A stretch of DNA of 64,000 nt from Perognathus longimembris pacificus (lineage: Eukaryota; Chordata; Mammalia; Rodentia; Heteromyidae). Shown here one piece after another: positions 12,118 through 24,414 of this stretch. The stretch is from NCBI RefSeq assembly GCF_023159225.1, contig NC_063168.1:54787398-54851397 (forward strand), written 5' to 3'. Position 1 is the stretch's first letter, and each line of letters begins with the position of its first letter. The notes under the pieces are model-generated. The model made no database searches. It was not told the origin of the DNA and saw nothing but the letters and a program-made list of their open reading frames with translations. Position numbers and translations under genes: made by a program.

Positions 12118-12615
12118 AGTATATGTCTAAGATAGTCCTGGCAGATGATCACAATAGCTTGAAAGCTATGCACATGTGATCACGTAAGATGATATAAGCA
12201 AAATGAACTCCAAGTTATGGAAATAAGTGGTTTATCATTCTTTTTGTTATTTTAAATGTACAATGTGAAATTGTGCCTTTTTCTTTTGTTGTTCTTCCCT
12301 ATGGTTTTACCCCTGCTGTCACTGTTTTTGATTTTGATACCCTGGGTAGTATTGCATATACTTTATCTGAACTGAGGAAGAGTAGGGGAACACCAAAATG
12401 GAGAGACAAAGGGTAAAAGATGAACCAATGCAACTGCAATACTTACAAGACAATATGCTGTAAACCAATTGTACAACTCAGAGTGGGGAGAGGGAATTTG
12501 GGAGGAGGAAAGTTGAGAGAAAAATGAGGGAAGAGGTAACAAGTTTGCAAGAAGTGTCCTCATTGCCTTATGTATGCAACTGTAACCCTTGTGCACATCA
12601 CTTTGACAACAAAAA
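12118..12615 (+). mobile_element. L1 3'UTR fragment
   Basis: Plus-strand L1 3'UTR without ORF2. It shows the GTAAGATGATATAAGCAAAA block, the CCAAGTTATGGAAATAAGTG block, AACACCAAAATGGAGAGACA, a G/A-rich tract at 12480-12540, and the terminal GTGCACATCACTTTGACAAC followed by a short A-run. Same order as the 3'UTR at 15210-15770. Confidence 0.85.
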
Positions 12616-12660
12616 AGTTGCTTGACTGTGGAGAAAAATAAAGATGACAAATTATTTCCA

Positions 12661-12691
12661 TCCTCTCTCTGTGTCTCTCTGTCTCTCTCTG

Positions 12692-12735
<44 letters not shown>

Positions 12736-12736
12736 A
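12661..12736. repeat. Compound (CT)n/(CA)n microsatellite
   Basis: CTCTGTCT units, then a CT run, then 13 CA units. Reverse-frame open frames here are Arg/Glu/Thr or Cys/Val artefacts. Confidence 0.93.
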
Positions 12737-12759
12737 AACAACTGAAGAAAAATTTTTAA

Positions 12760-13420
12760 AAATTCTTTAAAAGGAATTTTTTATACAGAAGTGACTGGCC
12801 ACAATTTGAAGTTACAAAAACATGAAGGAATAAATGTTATTGAAAAATTAATTATACCCATGGGTATTGATTGTACAAAGCAGTAATATGAACATACTGG
12901 AAACAAAATATGTGTTGAGCTAAAATATATAACAAAATAAAATAAAAAGAGAAAGACATATGGGAGAAAATAAATTATAAGGTCATCATGTTTTCAGATA
13001 AGTGATAAAGAATAATTAAGTCCTGACTATAATAAGTCAAAGTTTCATAGTTGAGGCACTGCAATACTTCTTAAAATATAGCTTACAAATTAAGTGAAAT
13101 AAAATGGATCAATAAAGCAATGCCAAATTCCCAGGAATGGAACAAAGATCATAAAACATGAGCAACAAAGAAACAAAATAGTAAGAGAAACATAAATATT
13201 GAGACAAGTAGATCAAATAATATTTAGTGAAAATAGCAAATACTGTTCTATTTAAAATAAGACAATTTGGTGACTAGATTTTAAGTATGTAACATACAGA
13301 AAGATATACCTTAAATATAGCCACAGAGAAAAATTCAAATTAAAACACTGGAAGAGATAAGTGGCAGGTTGCTACTACTAGATTTTGGTCTCCAAGAACC
13401 AGCCATAAAGTACATGGCTG
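12760..13420. other. A-rich single-copy-like or anciently repetitive DNA
   Basis: Very A-rich on plus. It could hide old LINE sequence, but I cannot place it in a family by eye. Confidence 0.4.
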
Positions 13421-13439
13421 AAAGAAAAGGCAAGCATGG

Positions 13440-13660
13440 GGGCTGGGGATATGGCCTAGTGGCAAGAGTGCCTGCCTCATATACATGAGGCCCTGGGTTC
13501 GATTCCCCAGCACCACATATACAGAAAAAAAATGGCCAGAAGTGTCGCTGTGGCTCATGTGGCAGGGTGCTAGCCTTGAGAAAAAGGAAGCCAGGGACAG
13601 TGCTCAGGCCCTGAGTCCAAGCCCCAGGAGTGGCCAAAAAAAGAAAAAAGAAAAAAAAAA
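13440..13660 (+). mobile_element. IDL-Geo SINE with 15-bp TSD
   Basis: Both halves are complete: A box TAGTGGCAAGAG, B box GGTTCGATTCC, Geo start GGCCAGAAGTGTCGCTGTGG. The tail is A-rich with G interruptions. GAAAAGGCAAGCATG flanks both ends exactly (about 13425-13439 and 13661-13675). It sits just outside the left TSD of the following L1, so these were separate events. Confidence 0.95.
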
Positions 13661-13698
13661 GAAAAGGCAAGCATGTAAGCCATCGAAAGTATAGTCAG

Positions 13699-15778
13699 TT
13701 TTGATTTCGAAGTCTTTGATCCATTTGAAATTGATTTTGGTGCAGGGTGATATATAAGGATCTAGTTTTAGTTTGTTGCATGTGTTGAACCAGTTTTGCC
13801 AGCACCATTTGTTAAAGAGGCTATCTTTCTTCCAGACTATTTTTTTAGCTCCTTTATCAAAGATTAAGTAGGCATAGTTCTGTGGGTTCATTTCTGGGTC
13901 TTCAATTCTGTTCCATTGGTCTTCAGGCCTGTTCCGGTGCCAATACCAAGCTGTTTTTATTACTATAGCTTTATAATACAGCTTGAAGTTGGGTATTGTA
14001 ATTCCTCCAGCACCGTTCTTTCTGTTTAGGATTGTTTTTGCTATTCTGGGTCTTTTATTGTTTCATATGAATTTCTGGATTGCTTCCTCTATTTTATTAA
14101 AAAATGGTGTTGGGATATTAATGAGTATTGTATTGAATTTGTAGATAGCCTTTGGCAATATTGACATCTTGATTATATTAATTCTCCCAATCCAGGAGTA
14201 TGGAAGTTTTTTCCATTTCCTTAGTTCTGCCTTAATTTCATTTTTCATGTTTTTAAAGTTCTCATCATAGACGTCTTTCACTAATTTGGTTAAGGTTATT
14301 CCTAGGTATTTTATGTTTTTTGAGGCCTGAAAACACTAAAGGAAGGAATAGGAGAAACACTTGGGCTCCTTGGCACAGGACAGAACTTCCTTAATAAAGA
14401 CCCAGAAAGGCTACAAATCAAAGAAAGGTTGGACAAATGGGACTGCATCAAGCTGCAGACCTTCTGCAGGACAAAAGACATAGCTCGCAAGATAAACAGA
14501 AAGCCCACAGATTGGGAGAAGATCTTTACTGGCCATACAATGGACAAAGGCCTCATGTCTAAAATATATACAGAACTAAAAAAATTACATTCCTCCAAAA
14601 CAAAACCTCAAAGAACCAACAGCCCCCTCATCAAATGGGCTAAAGACTTAAAAAGAGACTTCTCTGATGAGGAAATGAGAATGGCCAAGAGATATATGAA
14701 AAAGTGCTCTACATCACTGGCCATAAAAGAAATGCAAATCAAAACAACATTGAGATTCCATCTCACCCCAGTAAGAATGTCCTATATCAACAAAACTAAC
14801 AATAACAATTGTTGGAGGGGATGTGGCCAAAAGGGAACCCTACTTCATTGTTGGTGGGAATGTAAACTGGTTCAGCCACTCTGGAAAACAGTATAGAGAT
14901 TTCTCAGAAGGCTAAACACAGAACTCCACTATGACCCAGCAGCCCCACTTTTGGGTATCTATCCAAAAGACCACAAACAAGAACACACTAAAGCCACCAG
15001 CACAACAATGTTCATCGCAGCACAATTTGTCATAGCGAGAATCTAGAACCAACCCAGATGCCCCTCAGTAGACGAATGGATCAGGAAAATGTGGTACATA
15101 TACACAATGGAGTTTTATGCCTCTATCAGAAAGAATGACATTGCCCCATTTGTAAGGAAATGGAAGGACTTGGAAAAAAATTATACTAAGTGAAGTGAGC
15201 CAGACCCAAAGAAACATGGAGTTTAGGTCTGCCTCCTAAGGAATAATTAGCACAGGTTTAGGCAAGTCACAGCAGAGGATCACAAGAGCCCAATAACTAT
15301 ACCCTTATGAACATATAAGATGATGCTAAATGAAATGAACTCCATGTTATGGAAACAATTGTTATATCACTGTTGTAACTACTTTCAACGTGCTATGTGC
15401 AACTGTAGCTTCTATTATTGATGATCTTCTTGTATCCCCTTCCTGTGGTTGTAACTATACTATCTCTGTATCTTATCTGAGTATATTGGAAACCATGTAT
15501 ACTGGTATTAGAACTAGGAAATTGAAAGGGAATACCAAAATCGAGAGACACAGGGTAAAAAAAGATAGACAACTTACAAAAGCAATACTTGCAAAACTGT
15601 TTGGTGTAAATGAACTGAACAACTCATGTGGGGGAAAGGGAAAAGGGGAGGGGGAGGGGGAATGAGAGACAAGGTAACAAACAGTACAAGAAATATATCC
15701 AATGCCTAACGTATGAAACTGTAACCTCTCCGTATATCAGTTTGATAATAAAATTTTTTTAAAAAACTGAAAGAAAAC
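13699..15778 (+). mobile_element. Twin-primed (5'-inverted) L1 with TSD
   Basis: Two L1 segments in opposite orientation. On minus, 13699 to about 14325 encodes ORF2 from the Leu-Pro-Tyr-Ser-Trp-Ile-Gly-Arg-Ile-Asn region to the Asn-Phe-Lys-Trp-Ile-Lys-Asp block. On plus, from about 14326 ORF2 resumes at the next L1 position and runs through the C-terminus into the 3'UTR and a short poly(A). The outer end of the inverted arm and the inner start of the sense arm are adjacent in L1 order within a few bases. TSD: AAAGTATAGTCAG at 13686-13698 and AAAGTATAGTTAG at 15779-15791 (12/13). This is the classic twin-priming product. Confidence 0.95.
14326..15225 (+). pseudogene. L1 ORF2 C-terminal fragment, with stops
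   Basis: ORF2 is the L1 endonuclease/reverse-transcriptase; only its C-terminal third is in this arm. It contains the CCHC knuckle (Cys-X3-Cys-X7-His-X4-Cys) at about 14810-14870. The frame is closed by TGG-to-TAG at 14894-14896, and a second Trp codon is TAG near 15045 (in the Trp-Asn-Gln-Pro motif). An A-run near 15173-15180 shifts the frame. Not functional. Confidence 0.9.
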
Positions 15779-15799
15779 AAAGTATAGTTAGACTTTAGG

Positions 15800-16760
15800 G
15801 GATCACTAAACCTTAAAATATCTAAAAAGAAGGGGAAGAAAAAATTATTTCTTTGTGAGACAATTTTTAAACTGCCCTGCAAAAACAATAAAGTCCTTTC
15901 TTTGACCAGCCCAGTGCTGAAAATATTTCCACCTTTTATTTTCTATCCTCATTCCCCCCTTCTGAAAAGATCTGCCTCCTGAAAAAATCCTTACCTGGAA
16001 GTCAGAAAACCCAGGTGGATGAAGAATGAATAAGAGAAATGAGTCTGCATCCCTCTGCCTTGGGCAAGATAGGTATGGCAAGGGCGCATCTGTGAGTGCC
16101 AGGAAACCTCCCAGCCTAGAGTGAGAAACAAAAACAAATCATCTAGCAAGGCAAAGAAATGATCCACACAACAAATGAAAATAAATGGCAACCCTACTAC
16201 CCTCCTTCCCCCACCTAAAGGCACATGCATAAGAGACAATTGGCATCATATTTTTCTATAAAGTGGGAAGCCATCCCTGGAAGGCTCATGCAGTATGTGG
16301 GAGTGCTTTGGTCCACAAGAATTCATTGAAGGAGTAATGGCTGAGAAAAGTGACCTCTGTGAGGTGACTAAAACCACTCAGCTGAATTCTTCACGCCCAA
16401 CTCAAAAGTTGCAGCCCAGGGATAAACTGTGATAATTGGAACTTTTGTCTATTGTACATCATCTCTGGGATGATCCCTCAGCTTATCCTAGTGCATGACA
16501 GAGCATTGGACCTCGAGAAGAATTCAGCAAAACATTTAAAATTCACCAGCCTAGCCCTTGATGGGTGACTGAAACTGAGCAACAGTGGCAATTTCTCCCT
16601 TCCATCACACAAAAGACACTCACAAGCAACAAATGGCAAATGGCCTTCTTTATCTTTCTCATCATTGGGTATTGCCAGGCCAACCACTGTGTCTCCTGTG
16701 ACCCTCAAGAGTAGCTCTTCAAATTAGCACCTAGAAAGACAAGAGACTGGAAGAAATGGG
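15800..16760. other. Unassigned, relatively GC-rich block
   Basis: Composition is richer and less A/T-run dominated than its surroundings. It has no L1 or SINE landmarks, poly(A) or splice-defined exon. Open frames on minus (15845-16081, 15991-16239, 16478-16708) overlap in different frames and look fortuitous. It could be part of an old LTR element or unique sequence. Confidence 0.3.
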
Positions 16761-16894
16761 TCAAATGGACTCATTTTTCAGAAAGAGCCCTATTGTGCCA
16801 TTTAAGAACACTACTCATCTATCAGTTAATGGATAGATTGATATTTTTCTGTCATCTGTCTATCTATTTATCATGTATCTAAAGATAAAAGACT

Positions 16895-17245
16895 AAATAT
16901 AAAAATGGAGGAAAGGTGAATGAAATTTGCAAGAACTTCAGGACAGTATCAAAAGACAAAATATTTGTATGGTAGGCAAACATAAAGAGTAAGAAATGAT
17001 AGGTAAAGACATAGGTAAAATGATAGGAAAGAAACATATTTAATAAAGTAGTAATAGAAATCTTCCCAAATCTTTTAAAAGAGAATCGTCACAAAATTCA
17101 GGGGGTTTACAGAAAACACAACAGACCACACTAGAATAGAATTGCCCCATGATATATTATAGTTAAGATAGTCAGTACAGAGAACCAGTAAAGAATAGTG
17201 AAAACTGCAAGAACAAGTAAAGTCACTTCAGTGGAAAACCCAGGA
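16895..17245 (+). mobile_element. Ancient L1/HAL1 ORF1-like remnant
   Basis: The order TCAAAAGACAAAATATTTGT, then ACATATTTAATAAAGTAGTA, then TCTTCCCAAATCTTTTAAAA, then GCCCCATGATATATTATAGT, then ACTGCAAGAACAAG matches the RNA-binding ORF1 region of old mammalian L1/HAL1 elements as I recall it. No open frame survives. Confidence 0.45.
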
Positions 17246-17249
17246 CAAT

Positions 17250-18200
17250 ACTTGCCTTAAATACAAGGAGGAATCATAATAATGTGCTCACATAATTATA
17301 AACTGCCCACCTCATATACCCTTCACAGCTATTATTTGAACAGAAGGACAAATAAAACTTTGTATGGAAAAACAAAACAAAACAACAATCCAGTGGGATT
17401 CACATTCTTTGTGTTTTGTTATTTAGGTTTTGTTTTCATACATTTTGTATCTTTGTTTGATACTTTCTCCTTTGAGAATAAATTTGGTTGTAGTTTCAGT
17501 TATGTGAGGTTTTCCTGCTGTATTTTCATATGATTTATTGTTAGATAACTTGACATCCTGTTTTCCCCCCTCTGTGGGAGTGTATCAGGGATCCAATAGG
17601 TTCACCAACTGAAAATCTAACTGAATATTTACGAAGCATAGGAGGCCATAATTAACAAGATCTACACACCAAACACATTATATATACAGGAAGCTATTGA
17701 TTTTTGTATGTTGTCAAGAGGGTTTCAAAAGGATAAACGTGCTATGTATAGGAAATAGTACTTAGCTACTGAGTGTGGCAAAATTACTGAAAACAAAAAG
17801 GCAACCTCACGGTATGGTACCTATTCATGAAATTTTAGAATACTATTGACATGGAGAATCACCTAAAAGCTGAAAAAAGAGAAAGAAATAACATAATATA
17901 TTTATTTTAAAGTCACATGCAAACACATAGAATAATGGTATCTGTCTCAATAGAAATACAGGCACCGAGGTCAAGTTATGAGTGAGTTTAAATTTCAAGC
18001 AAGGACTCACATAAGTACCTGAAAATCTGTTTCTTTAATTGTTTTAAGAGAGGCTAAACTCCTTATGTTTTAATAAAATGAGACATTAAAGCCAAGAAGA
18101 AGGAAAAAAGAGAAAGAAAATTGTGTTCCCTGGATCAACCCAGGGCAGGGATGAAGAAAACTTCTTACATGACTATGAAAGAAATACTCATATGGATTAT
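17250..18200. other. Single-copy-like DNA
   Basis: No family recognised. The open frame at 17282-17533 is Phe/Tyr-rich and has no motif. Confidence 0.45.
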
Positions 18201-18202
18201 TT

Positions 18203-18465
18203 TTTAAAATTTATTTATTGTCAAAGTGATGTACAGTTTCATATGTAAGGCAGTGAGCACATTTCTTATCAAACTTGTTGCCTCCTCCCTCATTTTTCTC
18301 TCTCTTATCCTCCTCCCAATTTCCCTCTCTCCCATGAGTTGTACAGTAGGATTACAACATATAGTATTGTAAGTATTGCTGTTGCATTGGTTCGCCTTTT
18401 ACCCTTTGTCTTTCCATTTTGATGTTCCCCTTCCTTTCCCTAATTCTGATAAACATATATACATA

Positions 18466-18522
<57 letters not shown>

Positions 18523-19008
18523 CCCAGGTACTGAAATCTGAAATCAGTTACAGTGACATCAAGGGTAAAACCCTAGGGTTTTACAAAAGGAAAAGGCATA
18601 ATTTCACATGATACATTGAAAATAACGACAGTGGTAAACCACTTATTTCCGTAACTTGGAGTTCATTTCACTTAGCATCATCTTATCTGTTCATACGGAC
18701 ACAGTTATTGAGCTATTGTGATCTTCTGCTAGGATTATCCTAGACATGTAGTAATTGTTACCAATGAGGGAAACCATAGAGTCTGTGTTTCTTTGGGTCT
18801 GGCTCACTTCACTGAGTATAATTTTTTGCAAATCCTTCCATTTCCTTATGAATGGGGCAATGTCATTCTTCTGATAGAGACATAGAATTCCACTGTATAT
18901 ATGTACTACATTTTTTGGATTCATTCATCTACTGAGGGGCATCTGCATTGATCCCATATTTTAGCAATGACAAATTGTGCTGTGCTGAACATAGTTGTAC
19001 TGGTGGCT
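18203..19008 (-). mobile_element. 5'-truncated L1 (3'UTR and ORF2 end)
   Basis: Antisense: T-rich end, TTTATTGTCAAAGTGATGTA tail, pyrimidine tract, 3'UTR core, then the final ORF2 codons from about 18750 to 19008, broken just inside the Met-Phe-Ser-Thr-Thr region. A (TA)n run has expanded inside the 3'UTR. A weak TSD is possible: TATGGATTATTT at 18191-18202 and TATGAATTCTTC at 19009-19020 (9/12). Confidence 0.88.
18453..18519. repeat. (TA)n microsatellite inside L1 3'UTR
   Basis: A near-pure TA run of about 55 bp, self-complementary and able to extrude as a cruciform. It lies at the position where other L1 copies read GTATACA. Confidence 0.95.
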
Positions 19009-19780
19009 TATGAATTCTTCTGTGGATAAACCAAGAGAGTTTCGGGAGATGTTAGTGAATCAGATAGTGCCTAACAAGATAGCTCCCAAATAAAGAAAAC
19101 ATTTTAGTTTATCATTATCGGCAATTTATTTTGTATAAAACTGATAGAGGAGACTAGGAAATTTATTTGGATGTGCAAAGAACACTAAACAAATGCAAAA
19201 ATAAAATGAAACTGTAATTAATGCTGGGAAAATCTGACAAAAATTCTGCAGTGAACAATATTTACAGAGATGTAAAATCAGAGACACTGATTATATATTT
19301 AATCAAAAGCAAATACAATTGTATTCAGGAAATAGGAAGACAGGAAAAGTGAAAGGCAATGAAATTAGATTACTACTTATGTTAAGTAGTCATTATAATA
19401 TTGAATGGTAAACACTAGATAGTAATTCAGAATAGTAGTTAAAAATTTAAGCAATCTGCATATTAGGACTGTCAGATACAAATGAAACGTGATGATAAAA
19501 GTGAAGTGGAGACAAGGAATTATGAATAGATAACAAACTAATTTTGCTTATTGACAAGCAAGAAGTTTTTTCTTGCATCATTTGCAATTTAATACACTTT
19601 TTCAAATTACCACATTTTCCTCGTCTTTTAACCTTTCTACACATTAACACAAAATGAAATAATCTCAAATACCCCTTATTTAAGCTACTGAATATTAATA
19701 TAGGTGAAAGAAAAATCCATAGATAAATCATTTGAACCTACAACTTGACTGTTTTTCATAAAAATCAGTTATTTCCCTGA

Positions 19781-19784
<4 letters not shown>

Positions 19785-19822
<38 letters not shown>
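19785..19822. repeat. (CA)19 microsatellite
   Basis: A pure AC/CA run of 38 bp. Confidence 0.97.
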
Positions 19823-19826
<4 letters not shown>

Positions 19827-20189
19827 GCAGTATAAAAATTTTGGTGTATGTCCTTTGAAATTTTCAGAATTGGAGCTAGTAAACAAAGCATATAATATGT
19901 TGGTGTTTGTGGTATAGGTGTCACAGGGAGAAACACTGCTTTAAATTTGCTAATGATTTGGTCAGAGCAAGACTATACTATCTGAAAAGTATATTCCATC
20001 ACTTGAGAAGAGGCAGAATGTCTAATAACCATGTATGACATGTACTATATTTCTTACTTTCCTAAGAATTATTGGGCCCTCATTATTTAAATTGTCACAT
20101 ATAAATCACATCTAAATTCTGCTCATCTGAATCTGATGACTTGCTTAGAATTTAAATTGTCTTTTATTTTCTTTGTGTTTACTATACAT

Positions 20190-20190
<1 letters not shown>

Positions 20191-20228
<38 letters not shown>
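20191..20228. repeat. (CA)19 microsatellite
   Basis: A pure CA run of 38 bp, about 400 bp from the previous one. Confidence 0.97.
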
Positions 20229-20232
<4 letters not shown>

Positions 20233-22308
20233 CTTTAAAAGGAATAGTCAAACTTTCCAAATAAGTTGCTTACAGTCATTTAGTTTTGTTCCATTATTAT
20301 TCCACAATACATAGTGAGACTACACTTCTTTGATTCCAGATTAAAATGCCACATATGTGTTTCTTAAATCACTATAGACATTTTCTTGAAGGATTTAAAT
20401 ATCCTATTAGAACAAAAGGCAGAAATCATTATATACTCACATCTATAGCTGACATTCTTTTATTTACTGAGTCATATTAGACCTAAGCTATCTATAACCA
20501 AATTAAAAAAGATTCAGTATCTCACTTGCACAGAGATTTAAATTAAAAATCTCTTTTTAAAAATCAAAACAGATGTATCTAACAGAATTATGAAATGATA
20601 ATTAAAACAATCATGCAAAATACTATTTAAGACAAAGTCACAACTTGATTTCCTCTATATTTTTTATATTTGATATATGTATACTTTTGTATTTAATTTA
20701 GAACTCCTTTAATCTTTTGGACTCTTGGACAGAGCTTCATAATTCAGTCTACATTTCTCCTTTCCTTGAGTTCAATGACCACATGCTATGGACAGAGGCA
20801 CATTTTCTTGGCTGTCAGATTTTCTCCCTGTAGCTACGAACATCTCTATATCATTACTAGAATTTGAGAGAGAAAAAAATATACTTAAAAGGATGGACTT
20901 AGTTGGTGCTTCTAGTTGTTTAAGATTGGACTAGTTTTGCCATACTTTCTGACTTTCAATATAGATAATGCCAATTTGCCAACACAAAAATGCCAATTCA
21001 ATGATATTTTAAAATAAGGAAGTTCTTCTGTCTCCTATATAGAAGCTATAATTAGAAATAAAATTTCAACCCCTGAAGTTAATATGATGTTGGCTATATA
21101 CAGTGGTTTGTTTTATAAACCATGTCAAATTGCCTTCTCCTGCAAATGGCCAGACTAGAAGGAGCCTCATAACATTGCCTAGATATTACCTATGAGATGA
21201 TAATATTAAAAAGAACAAAGGATTTAAAATAAATGAAAGCTACTTTAGGGCAGAATCCCATACTTCCCTATATACAGGATCTTGAACTAAACAGAATTAG
21301 AAAAAAGTGAATCAATGCTGGAGAGTACTCAAATGTTTCCTGGTGTCCACTTGAGCTGAGGAGGAGTGGAAACAATAGTACTATAGAATTTTTAGTCCTG
21401 AAAACATGAAATTCATCTTCAAGATGGGGGAGCAACTAGATTTAGCCTTTGAATTGCTTACAGCTGCAGTCATTTGCCCTTAAAATATGTCAGAAGTTGC
21501 TTTTTTTTGTCTTGCAGTAGTACATGAAAAGTTAATGGAAAATGAGCCCAATTTTACCTTGATTATTCTTTTCCAATGCATACTGAAGTCTCATGTGAAA
21601 TTGGTCCCTCACATACCTAATTTCATAGTGACATAATAACCTAATGTAGCAGCTTAAGAAATGAAGAACACTGTAGTTTACCTTGCTTTGGGTCAAGCTG
21701 ACTTCACATTCTCAAGAACAAGTCAAGATAGAAAAGAAAAAAATTACAAGTGATTTTTCAGCAATAAAGTGAAACAGGGTGAAAATGTCCATTGTTCATA
21801 CTTAGAAGGTTATACCACTCAGTTAATTTCTCATTTTCCATTTTTTTATTTTTTGGTAGTTCTTTTGTACAGAACACTGTGAACAAAATACTTTCTGTCA
21901 AGAATTTCATAGTTTCCTGTGTAAGACAGACATCTAGGCCAACCATTCCATTCAGGAGATTTTAGTCAAATTATAATCCCTGAATTTTAGTGACTTGGTT
22001 GCAGTCAGAAAGTGCCTATCCTCCACTCCGTGGCAGCTGTCCTCCATGAGATGGCAGAGAACAGTAATTTCTTATCAAACATGCTTTAATCTTCTATCAT
22101 GTGAAAGGAGAGGGAATGCTGGGGATTAAATGTTTTTGTTTTTTAGTTAAAATAATTGTACTGTTATTAAGATATACAGAAGAATTAGCATTTCATAAGT
22201 CAGGTAATGAGTACATTTCTTTCTTTTATTTTTTAAAAACATTATTGTAAAGGTTATGTACAGAGGGGTTACAGTTATAAAAGTTAGGTAATGAGCGCAT
22301 TTCTTTTT

Positions 22309-22519
22309 TTTATTTTTATTTTTTGGCCAGTCCTGGGCCTTGGACTAAGGGCCTGAGCACTGTCCCTGGCTTCCTTTTGCTCAAGGCTAGCACTCTGCCA
22401 CTTGAGCCACAGCGCCACTTCTGGCCATTTTCTGTATATGTGGTGCTGGGGAATCGAACCCAGGGCCTCATGTATACGAGGCAAGCTCTCTTGCCACTTA
22501 GGCCATATCCCCAGCCCCT
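22309..22519 (-). mobile_element. IDL-Geo SINE nested in L1 3'UTR
   Basis: Antisense, with a T-rich left end and reversed Geo then reversed IDL halves ending CCATATCCCCAGCCCC. TSD AGCGCATTTCTTTTT at 22294-22308 and AGCACATTTCTTTTT at 22520-22534 (14/15). The L1 3'UTR resumes immediately afterwards. Confidence 0.95.
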
Positions 22520-22770
22520 AGCACATTTCTTTTTGAACAGTGTCACTGCCTCCCTCATTCTTTCCCTGTTTTCCCCCTCCCCACTTCCCTGCCCCAAAGT
22601 TGTATAGTTCATTTCCAACAGCATGTATAGTGGGTTTCAGTGCTGAGTGGGTTCACCATTTGTTCCACCATTTCTGTGCTTCCCCTTTCCCTCCCCATAT
22701 CAGATAAGCTTGTGTATAAGACAAAAGCTGCAGAAACCAAAACAGTGACAGAAAGGAATGAACCAAACAC

Positions 22771-22772
22771 AA

Positions 22773-22836
<64 letters not shown>
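22771..22836. repeat. (GAAA)n microsatellite inside L1 3'UTR
   Basis: About 16 GAAA units in an A-rich part of the L1 3'UTR. The same spot in the copy at 2945-3310 reads AGAAAGGAGAAAAAAG. Gives the false Lys/Glu/Arg repeat peptides here. Confidence 0.95.
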
Positions 22837-24206
22837 ACTGTGAACTACACAATAAAAAGAACTCTTACTTCCATTTCTTGGACTTCATGTCAATAAACAT
22901 CATTTTATATGATCATATGCAGAGAGCTATTGAGCCCTTTTGATCCTCTCCTAAGAATATCCTCTTTTCTTCTCACTGTGTGAATTTTTAGACTGCTGTT
23001 CAATTAGTAGTGTCCAAGAATAATTATTTGTCTTTTAGTATCCATTGAATTTACTTGTAGATGTATAGGTGCATTCTAAGTATTTCAGGTGAGGGAGACC
23101 CTGCAGCCCATGTTTCTTTAGGTCTGGCTTACTTCATTTAGTATAACTTTTTCCCCCCCAAATCTTTTCATTTCCTTATGAATCAGGCAACCTCATTCTT
23201 TCTAATGGAAGCATAGAATTCCACTGTGTATATATACCACCTTTTCTTGATCTACTTGTTCTTTGAGGGGCATCTGGGTTGATTGAATGTCTTGGTTGTG
23301 GTAAAGAATATCAGGAGCAGATTTCACACTCTGTTATTGTAGTAATAAAACAGTTTCCTACTGACACAAGAGTAGGCCTAAAGACCAATGGAATAGAATA
23401 GGTGACCCATAAAGGAACCCACAGACCTATAACTACCTTATTTTGATAAGGGAGCCCCAAACACAGAATGCTAGGACTTTTTAACAGATGGTACTGGCAA
23501 AATCAGCTATACAAATAATGCAGAAAACTGAAGTTAGATCCTTATATTCCACCCTGTACCAGAATCAATTCCAAATGGATCAAAGAACTCAGTGTAAAAT
23601 CAGATGACCCTGAAATATTACAAAATACACTAGGGTTTTTGGGCACAGGTCGAAACTTCCTAAGTAAAGATACAGAATCACAACAAAGAACAAAGGCTAG
23701 ATAAATGGGATCACATCAAACTGAAGATCTTTTGCATGGCAAAGGACATAGCTAGCAAGATAAATAGAAAGCCCACAGATTGTGAGATCTTTACTAGCTG
23801 TGAATCAGACAAAGGCCTCATATCTAAAATATACTCAGAGGTCAAAAAATTAAACCTCCCAAAAAACAAATACTCAAAGAAACAGCAACCTCATTAATAA
23901 GTGCGCTAAAGAAATAAAGAGAGACTTCTCTAAAGAAGAAATAAGAATGGCTAATAGACATATGAAGAAATGTTCAACATCTCAGGCCATAAAAGAAATG
24001 GAAATCAAAACCACATTGATATTTCACCTCACAGAACAGCCATTATCAAAACTAACCATAACAGATCCTGGTGGGGATGTGGCTCAAAGAGAATGTTGTT
24101 ACCCTGTTGGTGGGAAGGTAAAGTTGTTCAACCACTCTGGAAAGCAGTATGGATGTTTCTCAAAAAATTAGACATAGAGCTTCCCTATGACCCAGCAATC
24201 CTACTT

Positions 24207-24414
24207 TTTTTTTTTTTTTTTGGCCAGTCCTGGGCTTTGGACTCAGGGCCTGAGCACTGTCCCTGGCTTGCTTTTACTCAAGGCTAGCACTCTGCCACTT
24301 GAGCCACAGCGCCACTTCGGGCCGTTTTCTGTATATGTGGTGCTGGGGAATTGAACCTAGGACCTCCTGTATACGAGGCAAGCACTCTTGCCACTAGGCC
24401 ATATCCCCAGCCCG
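24207..24414 (-). mobile_element. IDL-Geo SINE nested in the inverted L1 arm
   Basis: A complete antisense copy: T-run, TTGGCCAGTCCTGGGC, and end ATATCCCCAGCC. The 14-bp TSD CAGCAATCCTACTT is perfect (24193-24206 and 24415-24428). It splits an L1 ORF2 segment that reads continuously once the SINE and one TSD copy are set aside. Confidence 0.96.

Larger units (their letters stand above)
19010..22122. other. Single-copy-like AT-rich DNA with two CA repeats
   Basis: No retroposon landmark, apart from the microsatellites at 19785 and 20191. No exon structure. Short open frames at 19447-19731 and 21758-21946 have no family features. Confidence 0.5.

Noticed and set aside
12363..12737. 124-codon minus-strand open frame
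   Set aside because: It crosses the CT/CA microsatellite and an antisense L1 3'UTR.
22323..22607. Open frames over IDL-Geo copies (also at 13340, 31668, 53155 and 62062)
   Set aside because: The same peptides recur wherever the SINE occurs; they are translations of a noncoding SINE.
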